NCBI RefSeq assembly: GCF_001423745.1
Contig: NZ_LMPC01000023.1
Coordinates: forward strand, 62,295-126,294
Direction of reading: 5' to 3'
DNA from: Arthrobacter sp. Leaf337
GTDB taxonomy: Bacteria; Actinomycetota; Actinomycetes; Actinomycetales; Micrococcaceae
Length of the DNA stretch: 64,000 nt
Shown: piece by piece, positions 36,465-44,529 of the stretch
How the letters are laid out: each line of letters begins with the position of its first letter
How positions within the stretch are numbered: position 1 is the first letter of the stretch
The notes under the pieces: model-generated
What the model was told of the DNA's origin: nothing
Database searches by the model: none
Seen by the model: the letters and a program-made list of their open reading frames with translations, nothing else
Program-made: the position numbers and the translations under genes

Positions 36465-36588
36465 GGAGTCCGCATCGCGGAGCGCAGGTTCCCGTCCGGT
36501 AGCCGCTCAATCAGGCCGTGCAGGACCAGATCGTCCACGCGCCGGTGGGCTGTGGTCAGGGGCAGGCCGGCCTCCGGCCGCTCCCCTA
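36465..36588 (-). pseudogene. Truncated winged helix-turn-helix remnant
   Basis: Between the glycan locus and the flavoprotein gene, one minus-strand frame reads LGERPEAGLPLTTAHRRVDD, continues LVLHGLIERLPDGNLRS, and then runs antisense into the GT2-GtrA gene. The match to the IclR gene at 38479 is clear by eye: GLP, TT, R-V-DL, L-ER and G at the same spacing in the recognition helix and wing. There is no start, no ribosome binding site and no effector domain. It looks like the remaining front piece of a regulator, overlapped at its 5' end by the flavoprotein stop codon. Chance similarity is not excluded. Confidence 0.5.
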
Positions 36589-38346
36589 GCCCGCCACGAC
36601 GCTGGCCGCGCGGTCCGCATCCCGGCCGACCGCGAGTTTGGCGATGTCCCGGCCCGCCCGGTACCCGAATACAAGGGCCGGCCCGATGTGCGAACCGTAG
36701 CCCGGATAGCCGCCGCCGAAAACGCTCACGGCAGCCGCGCCGACGGCAAGCAGGCCGGGGACTGCCGTTCCCTCCGTGGTGACAACTTCCGAATGCTCAT
36801 TGACCCCCACTCCGGCAAAGGTGCCCAGGTCGCCCATCTGGATCTTTGCGGCGTAGTACGGACCCTTGCCGATCGGGGCCAGGTTCGGATTCGGTTTGTG
36901 TTCAAGGTCGCCGCGGAAGTGGTTGTACAGGGTGGAGCCGCGGCCGAACGCCGGATCCTCACCGCGCACAGCTGCCGGGTTGAATTCAGCCACTGTGGCC
37001 GCAAGGCCCCGTGCATCGATGCCGAGCTTTCCGGCCAGTTCCGCCAGCGTGTTCCCCTTGACCAGGTATCCGGTCCGGTAGAAATAACCGCGGGGCATCG
37101 GCCAGGGCTTAGCGTAGCCGATGCCGTACTTGTGCATCGTCTTCGCGTCGCCGATCACGTAGCCGAACGTCTTGTCTTCGTCCTTGTTGTGCCGGATCAT
37201 CGCGCCGCCGAAGTCGTGGTAGCTCAGCGCCTCGTTGCCGAAGCGCTTGCCGTGACGGTCGACGGCGATGAGGCCGGGCAGGCCGATGGCCCGCAGGTGC
37301 GGGAAGAGCCGCTCCTTGCCGCTCAGGTACTTGAACACGGTTACCGGTGCCCAGGAGCCCACGCTGAACACGGAGTCATCGATATGTCCGCCGGCACTCA
37401 TCGCCAGGGTGGCGGCGTCCCCGCCGTGGCCCACTGTCGGCGTGAAGTGGTCGTCGCCGTCGGCGTCGTGCGGGAAGTACTGCTGCCGAAGCTCCTTATT
37501 GCCCGAGAAGCCGCCGGCCGCGAGGATCACGCCGAGCCGTGCTGTCACCGTGCCCGCATGCTCTCCCCCAAGGACGGCCCCGGTCACGGTTCCGGCATCG
37601 TCACGGGTCAGCGACAGGGCGGGCGAAGACTTCCACAACCGCACGCCCAGGTCGTCGGCGCTCTTCACCATGCGGGTCATCAGGGCGTTGCCGTTGGAAC
37701 GCAGGACGGGACGCTTGTAGCGGGCAGCGTCGGCCCACGTGCGCAGCAGCTTCTTCGCCACATAGACGAACGATTTCACCGACTGGTTCACGTGGAAGAA
37801 CTCGTTGATGTCGGGACCCACCTGCGGCATGTAGCCGAACACCGTGTAGGAGCTCATGTACGGCTGCATCAGGAGCCGCTTGTCCCCGAGCACGCGTGCG
37901 TCAACATCCTGCGGCAGGATGGCACGGCCCGAGAGTTTCGCCCCGGGCAGGTCCATCTGGTAGTCCGGGGACTTCTCCGGGTATGTGAACTTCACCTCGG
38001 TTTCGTCCTCGAAAAAGGAGATCGCCTCGGGCACCGTATCCAGGAAGTCCCGAACGCCCGCTTCGTTGAACGTCTCCGGGGCCAGGTTCCTCAGGTACGT
38101 CTCGGCGTCCTCCCGGGTGTCGCCCTGCGCCACACCCTGCTTATTGCCGGGGACCCACGCCCAGCCGGCGGAAATGGCCGTGGTCCCGCCAAAGTACTGC
38201 TCCTTTTCCGCAACGATTACCGTCAGGTCCTGCGACGCGGCCTTCAATGCGGCTGCCATCCCGGCCACGCCGGAGCCGATAACGAGGACATCACAAACGG
38301 TGGTCCCCGTGACTGGTGCTTTGCTCTTGTTGCTTGCCGTGCTCAT
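36586..38346 (-). CDS. KstD-like FAD-dependent dehydrogenase, first copy
   Basis: The 586-residue protein belongs to the fumarate reductase/3-ketosteroid delta1-dehydrogenase superfamily (FAD_binding_2). It has the FAD-binding VIGSGVAGMAAALKAA (residues about 21-36), the GGTTAISAG loop and the C-terminal FAD region. GGGYPGYGSHIGPALVFGY keeps the Tyr-Pro-Gly-x-Gly element of KstD, where Tyr takes part in substrate activation. The protein is expected to introduce a double bond next to a carbonyl, but the substrate need not be a steroid. It lies divergent to iclR, sharing the 132-base region with the palindrome. It is more distant from the second copy at 40250 than a recent duplicate would be. 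Confidence 0.85.
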   Translation of the reverse strand: MSTASNKSKAPVTGTTVCDVLVIGSGVAGMAAALKAASQDLTVIVAEKEQYFGGTTAISAGWAWVPGNKQGVAQGDTREDAETYLRNLAPETFNEAGVRDFLDTVPEAISFFEDETEVKFTYPEKSPDYQMDLPGAKLSGRAILPQDVDARVLGDKRLLMQPYMSSYTVFGYMPQVGPDINEFFHVNQSVKSFVYVAKKLLRTWADAARYKRPVLRSNGNALMTRMVKSADDLGVRLWKSSPALSLTRDDAGTVTGAVLGGEHAGTVTARLGVILAAGGFSGNKELRQQYFPHDADGDDHFTPTVGHGGDAATLAMSAGGHIDDSVFSVGSWAPVTVFKYLSGKERLFPHLRAIGLPGLIAVDRHGKRFGNEALSYHDFGGAMIRHNKDEDKTFGYVIGDAKTMHKYGIGYAKPWPMPRGYFYRTGYLVKGNTLAELAGKLGIDARGLAATVAEFNPAAVRGEDPAFGRGSTLYNHFRGDLEHKPNPNLAPIGKGPYYAAKIQMGDLGTFAGVGVNEHSEVVTTEGTAVPGLLAVGAAAVSVFGGGYPGYGSHIGPALVFGYRAGRDIAKLAVGRDADRAASVVAG

Positions 38347-38442
38347 AGATCCTGCTCCATTCAGTCAGCCGACCGCATCCTCGCGGCAGCCGGGTGGAAG
38401 GCTAAAGCCCCAGTAGACCCGGCAGTTCCGGCCACTGGCAGG

Positions 38443-38467
38443 AGGATTACCATTGAGCGGTAATCCT
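38443..38467. promoter_or_regulatory. Palindromic operator upstream of iclR
   Basis: AGGATTACC (38443-38451) and its exact complement GGTAATCCT (38459-38467) are separated by ATTGAGC. The site ends one base before the GAGGAGG that serves iclR and lies between the divergent flavoprotein gene and iclR, where IclR-type regulators commonly bind. I found no second copy in the SDR upstream region. Confidence 0.65.
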
Positions 38468-38478
38468 GAGGAGGAACA

Positions 38479-39264
38479 GTGGCCAATTCCGCGTCCGGCG
38501 AGTCGATCATCGGCCGCTTCGTGAAAATCGTGAGCGCGTTCGACGACCGCCACACCTCCATGACCGTCGCCGAACTCGGGCGCCGGACCGGGCTGCCCGT
38601 CACCACCACCTACCGGCTGGTCAACGACCTGCTCCGGGAACGGCTCCTCGAACGCGAACCCGGCGGAGACATCCACATCGGAACCAGGATGTGGGAGCTC
38701 GTCTCCCGCGGGTCCAAAATGCTCGGACTGCGGGAGGCGGCCCTGCCGTTCATGGAGGACGTGCAGGCCGTCGTGCAGCACTCCACCACCCTCGGCATCC
38801 TGGATTCGGACGAGGTGCTGTACATCGAGCGGCTTGGCTCCGACAAGACCATCGTGGATATCACCAAAATCGCCGGCAGGCTGCCGCTGCACGCAACGTC
38901 GTCGGGCCTGGTCCTGCTGGCACACGCCCCGGCCGCCTACCAGGACAGCTTCCTTGCCCGGCCGCTGACGAAGTTCACCGAAACCACCCTCACCGAACCA
39001 TCCCTGCTGCGCCGCCACCTGGCCGAGATCAGGCAGCGCGGCTTTGCGGCCATGCCGGGCGTGATCGTGCCCGAATCCAGCGGCATCGCCGTCCCCGTCT
39101 TCGGACCGGACAACACTGTTCGCGCCGCGCTCAGCGTGGTGGTGCCGCGCAACGAGGAGAACGCGGCCGCCCGGGTCCCCGTCCTGATGGCTGCGGCCCG
39201 GGGCATCTCACGGGCCCTTGGCTGGCGGGGCGAGCTGAAGGGCACACTTCGCCAAAGCCACTGA
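38479..39264 (+). CDS. IclR-family transcriptional regulator
   Basis: IclR regulators use an N-terminal winged helix-turn-helix and a C-terminal effector domain. In this 261-residue protein the DNA-binding part is at about residues 10-75 (MTVAELGRRTGLPVTTTYRLVNDLL followed by the wing EPGGDIHIG), and the effector domain at about 80-255 contains IERLGSDKTIVDITKIAGRLPLHATSSG, typical of the family. The start is GTG 38479, with GGAGGAAC before it. It is divergent from the first flavoprotein dehydrogenase and upstream of the SDR operon, so it probably controls both. Effector unknown. Confidence 0.93.
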   Translation: MANSASGESIIGRFVKIVSAFDDRHTSMTVAELGRRTGLPVTTTYRLVNDLLRERLLEREPGGDIHIGTRMWELVSRGSKMLGLREAALPFMEDVQAVVQHSTTLGILDSDEVLYIERLGSDKTIVDITKIAGRLPLHATSSGLVLLAHAPAAYQDSFLARPLTKFTETTLTEPSLLRRHLAEIRQRGFAAMPGVIVPESSGIAVPVFGPDNTVRAALSVVVPRNEENAAARVPVLMAAARGISRALGWRGELKGTLRQSH

Positions 39265-39322
39265 GCAGAGCCACTGAGCAGAGGCACTGAGCAGAGGCAC
39301 TGAGCAGAGGCACTGAGCAGAT
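39258..39322 (+). repeat. Five tandem copies of a 13-bp repeat over the iclR stop codon
   Basis: Units of the form SCACTGAGCAGAG occupy 39258-39270, 39271-39283, 39284-39296, 39297-39309 and 39310-39322. The first contains the iclR TGA, so gain or loss of a unit leaves the protein unchanged. It lies 118 bases before the SDR gene start. Confidence 0.9.
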
Positions 39323-39439
39323 CCAGCCAGTGCCGTCTTTTCCGTTCATCGGCAATCATGTGGTTCCAGTCACACCTCCCCTGCAACTCTGGCTAGGACG
39401 CAGCAATGAGGCTGCAGGAGTTACGGAGGAGCACACCAC
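39323..39439 (+). promoter_or_regulatory. Upstream region of the SDR-led operon
   Basis: This 117-base region separates the tandem repeat from the SDR gene. TAGGAC near 39394 could be a -10 element; no convincing -35 is seen. GGAGGAG stands nine bases before the SDR start. A copy of the GGATTACC operator half-site was searched for and not found. Confidence 0.3.
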
Positions 39440-40201
39440 ATGAACACCACAGCGAACCGCGTGGCCGGCAAGACTGCCATCGTCACCGGCGGCCGCGGCG
39501 ACCTGGGCAGCGCCACCGCCGCCCTGCTGGCGCAGCACGGCGCAAAGGTAGCCAGCCTGGACGTTGCCGGCATCCCGGCCGGGGCGGCCCATGCAAATAT
39601 CAGCGAGTACGACGTCGATGTCACCAGCGAGGACAGCGTCGCGGACGCTATCCGCCGGGTCCGTGACGACCTGGGCACGCCGGACATCCTGGTCAACGCC
39701 GCCGGAATCATCGGCCCCGCCGGAGCCTCCCACACCGCATCGGTGACGGACTTCGACACGATCTTCAACGTCAACGTCAAGGGTGTCTGGCTGATGACCA
39801 AGCATGTGGTCCCCGGCATGATCGAAAAAGGCGCCGGCAGCATCGTCAACTTCTCCTCCATCCACGGCATCACGGGCGGACGGAACGTGCCCCTGTACCA
39901 CGCGACCAAGGGCGCCGTCCGGCTCCTGAGCAAGTCCGATGCCGCGGCGTACGGAGCCCACGGCATCCGGGTGAACTCCATCCACCCCGGATCCATGGAC
40001 ACCCGGATGAGCCGCCGCTCCGCCGAGCAGTCGGAGATCGGCGCCGAGGCCTACTACAAGCAGCTGGTGGGCTCCAACCCCCTTCCCCGGCAGGGCAAGC
40101 CGGACGAAATCGCCTACGGCGTGCTGTACCTGGCCTCCGACGAATCACGGTTCACCACAGGTTCCGAGCTCGTCATCGACGGCGGCTACACCGCCGTCTG
40201 A
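39440..40201 (+). CDS. Short-chain dehydrogenase/reductase
   Basis: The 253-residue protein is a classical SDR. The nucleotide loop is TGGRGDLG (residues about 16-23; the family TGxxxGxG has one extra Gly-Arg form here), followed by the structural NAAG, and the catalytic set Ser in FSSIHG, with Tyr and Lys in YHATK. The ends IDGGYTAV match the family C terminus. Asp in SLDVAG at the end of the second strand suggests NAD over NADP. It opens the SDR-flavoprotein-Dabb-transporter operon. It could interconvert an alcohol and a ketone of the imported compound, which cannot be named from sequence. Confidence 0.9.
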   Translation: MNTTANRVAGKTAIVTGGRGDLGSATAALLAQHGAKVASLDVAGIPAGAAHANISEYDVDVTSEDSVADAIRRVRDDLGTPDILVNAAGIIGPAGASHTASVTDFDTIFNVNVKGVWLMTKHVVPGMIEKGAGSIVNFSSIHGITGGRNVPLYHATKGAVRLLSKSDAAAYGAHGIRVNSIHPGSMDTRMSRRSAEQSEIGAEAYYKQLVGSNPLPRQGKPDEIAYGVLYLASDESRFTTGSELVIDGGYTAV

Positions 40202-40249
40202 CCCGGCCCCTCATCTTCCGCACTTTTTCTTTTTTGAAAGGCAACACCC

Positions 40250-41926
40250 ATGAAATTCGTTAATGGAACCGCAGCCGAAAAGTACGACGTCGTCATCGTC
40301 GGTTCCGGTGCCGGCGCCCTCACCGCGGCGGCCACCGCTGCCCGCGCCGGCAAGTCCGTCGTCGTCCTGGAAAAGAGCGCCCTGCTGGGCGGGACGTCGG
40401 CCGTCTCCGGCGGCATGCTGTGGGTGGCGGACAACCACCACGCCCGCGAGGCCGGTATTTGGGATTCCAAGGAAGCGGCCGCAGAGTACGTGCGGGCCGT
40501 GGCCCGGGGACGCGGCCGCGACGAGCTGCTGGATGCGGCACTCAATTACGGCGACCGGATGCTCCGTTTCGTCGAAGAGGAGTGCGGGCTCCGCTTCATC
40601 TTCCTCAACAACTTCCCCGACTACCGCCAGGACCTCCCCGGCGCCGTGGAAGGCGGCCGCACAGTGGAACCGGAACTGTTCAACAGCCGGGAAGCCCTGG
40701 GCGGCCTCAAGGAACACGTCCGCAGCGACGGCCGTGCCCCGTTCACGATGCAGGAATACGAAAACTGGGGCGCCTTCACCAAGTTCCCTTGGGACGACCT
40801 CAACCAGCGCCAGGAAGAGGGGCTGGTGGCCAAAGGGCAGGCCCTCGTGTCCATGCTGCTCGCCAGCCTGGTCCGCGACGGCGCAGCGCTCGTCACCGGA
40901 GCACGGGGGCACCGCCTGCTCACCGGCGGCGGCCGGGTGACCGGCGTCGAGCTTGAATCCGGTGAGGTGTTCCACGCAAACGACGGCGTGGTCCTGGCCA
41001 CCGGGGGCTTCGAATGGGACAAGGCACTGGCCGACTCGATGCTCGCCTCGCGGCTCTACACGATGTGCTCGCCGCCATCGAACACCGGCGACGGGCTGCG
41101 GATGGCCCAGCGGATCGGCGGCCAGACCCGGGGCACCAGGGAGGCCTGGTGGGCCCCGATGTCCGTCACCGGCGACACCCGCGACGGCCAGCCGATCGGC
41201 ACGTTGCTGCGCTTCGAGCGCCAGGGCCCGGGATCGATCATGGTGAACCGCCACGGCCGCCGCTTCGCCAACGAGTCGCAAAACTACAACGACCTCGCCC
41301 GGAGCCTGCAGTCCTGGGATTCCGCCGCAAACCGGACCCTCAACACGCCCGCGCATGTGATCGTGGACCACGCCTACATGGAGCGTTACGGCATCCTGGC
41401 CCACCGCGCCGGCCAGCCCACCCCCGGGTACCTGACCGAAGGGGCAACCCTGGAAGAACTGGCGGAAAAGATCAACGTACCGGCAGAGAACCTCACCGCA
41501 ACCGTGGCCCGGTTCAACGAATACGCCGTCAGGGGCGAAGACCCCGATTTCGGCCGCGGCGAAAGCGCGTACGACAAATACTGGGGCGACGAGGAGTACC
41601 TGTACCCGAACCCGTCCCTGGGACCGCTACAGACCGGGCCCTACTACGCCATGGAAGTGGTCAACGGCGCCTTCGGCACCAACGGCGGCGTGGCCACCGA
41701 CGGGCTGGCCCGCGTGCTCGACGTCGACAACCAGCCCATAGCCGGCCTGTTCGCCGCAGGCAACACCACCGAAAACGCCTACGCCGCGGGCTACCCGGGC
41801 GCCGGCGCCACCCTTGGACCGATCATGACCATGGGCTACCTAGCCGGGCGCACCATCACCGGCCAGTCACCGGACTACCGTCCGGCTGAACAGAACGAAG
41901 CGACCGTGGAACTGGTGGGAGCCTGA
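40250..41926 (+). CDS. KstD-like FAD-dependent dehydrogenase, second copy
   Basis: The 558-residue protein has FAD-binding IVGSGAGALTAAATAARAGK near residue 15, the LLGGTSAVSGGMLWV loop, and AAGYPGAGATLGPIMTMGY at the C terminus, keeping Tyr-Pro-Gly-x-Gly as in KstD. It is of the same superfamily as the product of 36586 but with different loops, so the two may act on different intermediates or form parts of one pathway. It lies 48 bases after the SDR gene and one base before the Dabb gene, so it belongs to that operon. Confidence 0.86.
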   Translation: MKFVNGTAAEKYDVVIVGSGAGALTAAATAARAGKSVVVLEKSALLGGTSAVSGGMLWVADNHHAREAGIWDSKEAAAEYVRAVARGRGRDELLDAALNYGDRMLRFVEEECGLRFIFLNNFPDYRQDLPGAVEGGRTVEPELFNSREALGGLKEHVRSDGRAPFTMQEYENWGAFTKFPWDDLNQRQEEGLVAKGQALVSMLLASLVRDGAALVTGARGHRLLTGGGRVTGVELESGEVFHANDGVVLATGGFEWDKALADSMLASRLYTMCSPPSNTGDGLRMAQRIGGQTRGTREAWWAPMSVTGDTRDGQPIGTLLRFERQGPGSIMVNRHGRRFANESQNYNDLARSLQSWDSAANRTLNTPAHVIVDHAYMERYGILAHRAGQPTPGYLTEGATLEELAEKINVPAENLTATVARFNEYAVRGEDPDFGRGESAYDKYWGDEEYLYPNPSLGPLQTGPYYAMEVVNGAFGTNGGVATDGLARVLDVDNQPIAGLFAAGNTTENAYAAGYPGAGATLGPIMTMGYLAGRTITGQSPDYRPAEQNEATVELVGA

Positions 41927-41927
41927 G

Positions 41928-42257
41928 ATGATCCGCCACACCGTGCTCTTCAAGTTCAAACCGGACTTCCCGCCCGCCGACAAGCATGCCTGGATCGCCG
42001 GACTCAACAGGATGACCGGGAACATCCCCGGCATGCTCAGCCTGACCCACGGCCCGGACGTGCTCAACACCGAGCGCTCCTTCGACTACGCCATCGTGGC
42101 CGATTTCGAAACGGTCGAGGACATTGCGGTGTACAACACCCATCCGCTGCACGAGCCGCTCAAGGCCTACTCATTCCCCAACAGCCAGCAAATCCTGTCG
42201 GTGGACTTCCGCCTCGGGGATTCCCGGCCGGCTTCCACTAAGACACAGACGTCTTAA
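41928..42257 (+). CDS. Dabb-family (stress-responsive alpha/beta barrel) protein
   Basis: The 109-residue protein begins MIRHTVLFKFKPDFPP, has the hallmark GLNRMTGNIPGMLSLTHGPDV, and ends with the HPLHEPLK helix, as in the dimeric alpha/beta-barrel (Dabb) group. Members include plant polyketide cyclases and many bacterial proteins of unknown role in catabolic operons. Two His (HTV near the start and NTHPLHE) are where catalytic residues lie in the cyclases; here this is only suggestive. The ATG is one base after the preceding stop, so it is strongly coupled. Confidence 0.85.
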   Translation: MIRHTVLFKFKPDFPPADKHAWIAGLNRMTGNIPGMLSLTHGPDVLNTERSFDYAIVADFETVEDIAVYNTHPLHEPLKAYSFPNSQQILSVDFRLGDSRPASTKTQTS

Positions 42258-42267
42258 GGAGATCCCC

Positions 42268-43656
42268 ATGAACACAGCACCCGCAACTCACGGCGCACCG
42301 CGCGAGACCCGGCGCGAGACCGAAAGCACCACCCCGCGCAAGACGCCCGGCAAGGCAGCCCTGGCATCATTCCTCGGCAGCACCCTGGAGTACTACGACT
42401 TCTTCATCTACGGGACCGCCGCCGCGCTCGTCTTCCCGCACTTGTTCTTCCCTTCCGCGGACCCCGCCATCGGCCTGATCGGCGCCTTTGCCACCTTCGG
42501 CGTGGCCTACGTGGCACGGCCGGTGGGCGGCCTGGTCATGGGACACTTCGGAGACAAGCTGGGCCGGAAGAAGATCCTGCTGCTCACTCTTGGCATCATG
42601 GGCCTGGCCTCGCTCGGCATCGGGTTCCTGCCCACCTACGAACAGGTCGGCGTCTGGGCCCCGATCCTGCTGGTGGCGGGACGGCTGGCACAAGGCTTCT
42701 CCGCGGGCGCGGAGTCGGCCGGCGCTTCCACCCTCACGCTGGAGCACTCACCCGAGGGCAGGCGCGGCTTCTTCACCAGCTTCGTGATGACCGGCTACGC
42801 CTCCGGCATGGTGCTGGCCACCCTGGTCTTCATTCCGGTCACCGCACTCCCCCAGGAAGCGATGCTGAGCTGGGGCTGGCGCATCCCGTTCTGGCTCTCC
42901 ATCGTGGTGCTGGCGATCGCCTACTGGGTGCGGACGCACCTGGACGAAACACCGGTTTTCGAGGAAGCCCAGGAGAGCCGCCAGGTCGCCCCGATGCCGC
43001 TCAAGGAAGTGCTCAAATTCCAAGGCCCGGACGTGCTGCGTGTTGTGGGCATGTCGATCATGTCGGTCATGCAGACCATCTTCACGGTCTTCGGACTGGC
43101 ATACGCCACCTCCACGGCAGGTTTCGACCGCGCCTCCATCCTGACCGTCAACGCCGTCGCCATTGGTCTGTCGATGTTCGCCATGCCGCTGGCGGCAAGG
43201 CTTTCGGACCGGATCGGCCGCCGGCCGCTGCTGCTGACCGCCGCCTTCGGGTGCTCAGCCACGATCTTCCTGTATTTCCTCGCGCTGTCCTCCGGGAACA
43301 TCGTCCTGGTGTTCCTGGCGGCCTTCCTGAACATGACCGTGCTGTACTCGGGGTTCAACGGCATCTGGCCCTCGTTCTTCGCCGAACAGTTTGCCGCACC
43401 CGTGCGCTACACCGGCATGGCGATGGGAAACCAGCTGGGACTCGTCCTGGCCGGCTTCGCCCCGATGATCGCCGGCATGCTCCTGACCCCGGGTGTCACC
43501 GGCTGGGTTCCCGTGGCTGTCTTCGGCACAGCCTGCATGCTGGTCGCGGCAGCCTCGGTGTACTACTCCCGCGAGACATTCAGGACGCCGATCGAGGAAC
43601 TGGGCGCTCCCTACCTGGCCGGTACCGCCCGCCGCACGGCAGCCGAGGGTTCCTAG
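42268..43656 (+). CDS. MHS-family MFS transporter
   Basis: The 462-residue protein has about 12 membrane helices and the metabolite:H+ symporter signature: ASFLGSTLEYYDFFIYGTAAAL at the first helix, FGDKLGRKKILLLTL at loop 2-3, and RLSDRIGRRPLLL at loop 8-9. These transporters move organic acids such as shikimate or alpha-ketoglutarate with protons. The ATG at 42268 is preceded by AAGGAG; the longer frame is inside the Dabb gene. It is the last gene of the catabolic module and converges on the GNAT gene with a four-base overlap. Substrate not known. Confidence 0.9.
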   Translation: MNTAPATHGAPRETRRETESTTPRKTPGKAALASFLGSTLEYYDFFIYGTAAALVFPHLFFPSADPAIGLIGAFATFGVAYVARPVGGLVMGHFGDKLGRKKILLLTLGIMGLASLGIGFLPTYEQVGVWAPILLVAGRLAQGFSAGAESAGASTLTLEHSPEGRRGFFTSFVMTGYASGMVLATLVFIPVTALPQEAMLSWGWRIPFWLSIVVLAIAYWVRTHLDETPVFEEAQESRQVAPMPLKEVLKFQGPDVLRVVGMSIMSVMQTIFTVFGLAYATSTAGFDRASILTVNAVAIGLSMFAMPLAARLSDRIGRRPLLLTAAFGCSATIFLYFLALSSGNIVLVFLAAFLNMTVLYSGFNGIWPSFFAEQFAAPVRYTGMAMGNQLGLVLAGFAPMIAGMLLTPGVTGWVPVAVFGTACMLVAAASVYYSRETFRTPIEELGAPYLAGTARRTAAEGS

Positions 43657-44450
43657 CAGCCGGTCAGGTGCCGCTTGGGCCGCTCCTGCCGGTAGTAGTA
43701 GCGGCCCGCTTCCGTGAATCCCGAACGGGCATACAGCTCCCGGGCGCCGGCGTTGGCCGCCGTCACCAGGAGCCAGTAGCTGCGGATGCCCAGGGCGTCA
43801 CCTTCACGCAGCAGGGACCCGAGGACCCGCGAGGCGAAGCCCCGCCGTCGGGCATCCGGACGCGTGGCCATGCAGTACAGGCCACCCACCTCTCCGACGG
43901 GAGGAACGGCAAGGCGTCCGACGGCGGCCGGCAACCCGTCGTCGTCCCTCACCAGGGCGTAAACCGACCGGCAGCCTTCCAGGATGGTGCGGGCGGTGGC
44001 GAGGGGTTCCTCGCCACCGCGGCCGTCCACGCTCCACCAGAGCCGAAGCCATTCGTCCGACGGCTCTGCTGAAAGCGTGACGCCGGCGTCAGGTGCCGCC
44101 ACCGGAACTGCGGTCTCCGCGCCGGCGTCGCGCACCAGGATCACGGTCTCGGACTGCCGGGTGAAGCCTTCCTCGTCGAGAGCAGCGTTCAGGGCCGCAC
44201 TGCGGAAATCGTCGAAGACCTGGAAGATAACGGGAAGACGGCGGCTGCGGTACCAGGCCCGGGCATCCCGGAGCATGGCCATCCGCTGGTGCAGGGTTCC
44301 GTCCGGCTCGGACCGCGGCCAGACCGAGTTGGCCCGCTGGGTCACGCCGCCCGCAGCGCGAAACACCCAGCCGCCGGAGTCCTCCCGATCGGGAGCGGGC
44401 CACGCGGCATCCATCAATGCCTCTAGGGCAGGTATCGTCTGCCGTTCCAT
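43653..44450 (-). CDS. GNAT-family N-acetyltransferase
   Basis: The protein (265 residues from the chosen start) has a C-terminal GNAT domain with GGLYCMATRPDARRRGFASRVL, the acetyl-CoA-binding R/Q-x-x-G-x-G/A equivalent, and YWLLVTAANAGARELYARSGF as the terminal strand and helix. The N-terminal part of about 110 residues resembles the second, degenerate GNAT half seen in actinobacterial proteins of this layout. I choose ATG 44450 (MERQTIPALE), which follows GAGGAG; the longer frame has no ribosome binding site. Target unknown. It shares its last four bases with the MFS gene. Confidence 0.85.
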   Translation of the reverse strand: MERQTIPALEALMDAAWPAPDREDSGGWVFRAAGGVTQRANSVWPRSEPDGTLHQRMAMLRDARAWYRSRRLPVIFQVFDDFRSAALNAALDEEGFTRQSETVILVRDAGAETAVPVAAPDAGVTLSAEPSDEWLRLWWSVDGRGGEEPLATARTILEGCRSVYALVRDDDGLPAAVGRLAVPPVGEVGGLYCMATRPDARRRGFASRVLGSLLREGDALGIRSYWLLVTAANAGARELYARSGFTEAGRYYYRQERPKRHLTGC

Positions 44451-44477
44451 CGGACTCCTCATTTTGCTTTGGGGGGA

Positions 44478-44515
44478 CAGCAAAGGCTCCCCGGTTTCCC
44501 GGAGAGCCTTTGCTG
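44478..44515 (-). terminator. Hairpin after aspS
   Basis: CAGCAAAGGCTC (44478-44489) pairs exactly with GAGCCTTTGCTG (44504-44515), and CCGG/CCGG extends the stem around a TTTC loop after one mismatch. It lies 15 bases past the aspS stop. The sequence after it on the minus strand is C-rich, so its strength as an intrinsic terminator is uncertain. Confidence 0.65.
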
Positions 44516-44529
44516 GCATTCAGTTACCG

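Noticed and set aside
36586..41926. The flavoproteins as true steroid dehydrogenases (kstD)
   Set aside because: No other steroid genes lie near, and the superfamily also includes fumarate reductases and other enone-forming enzymes; the gene symbol is not justified.
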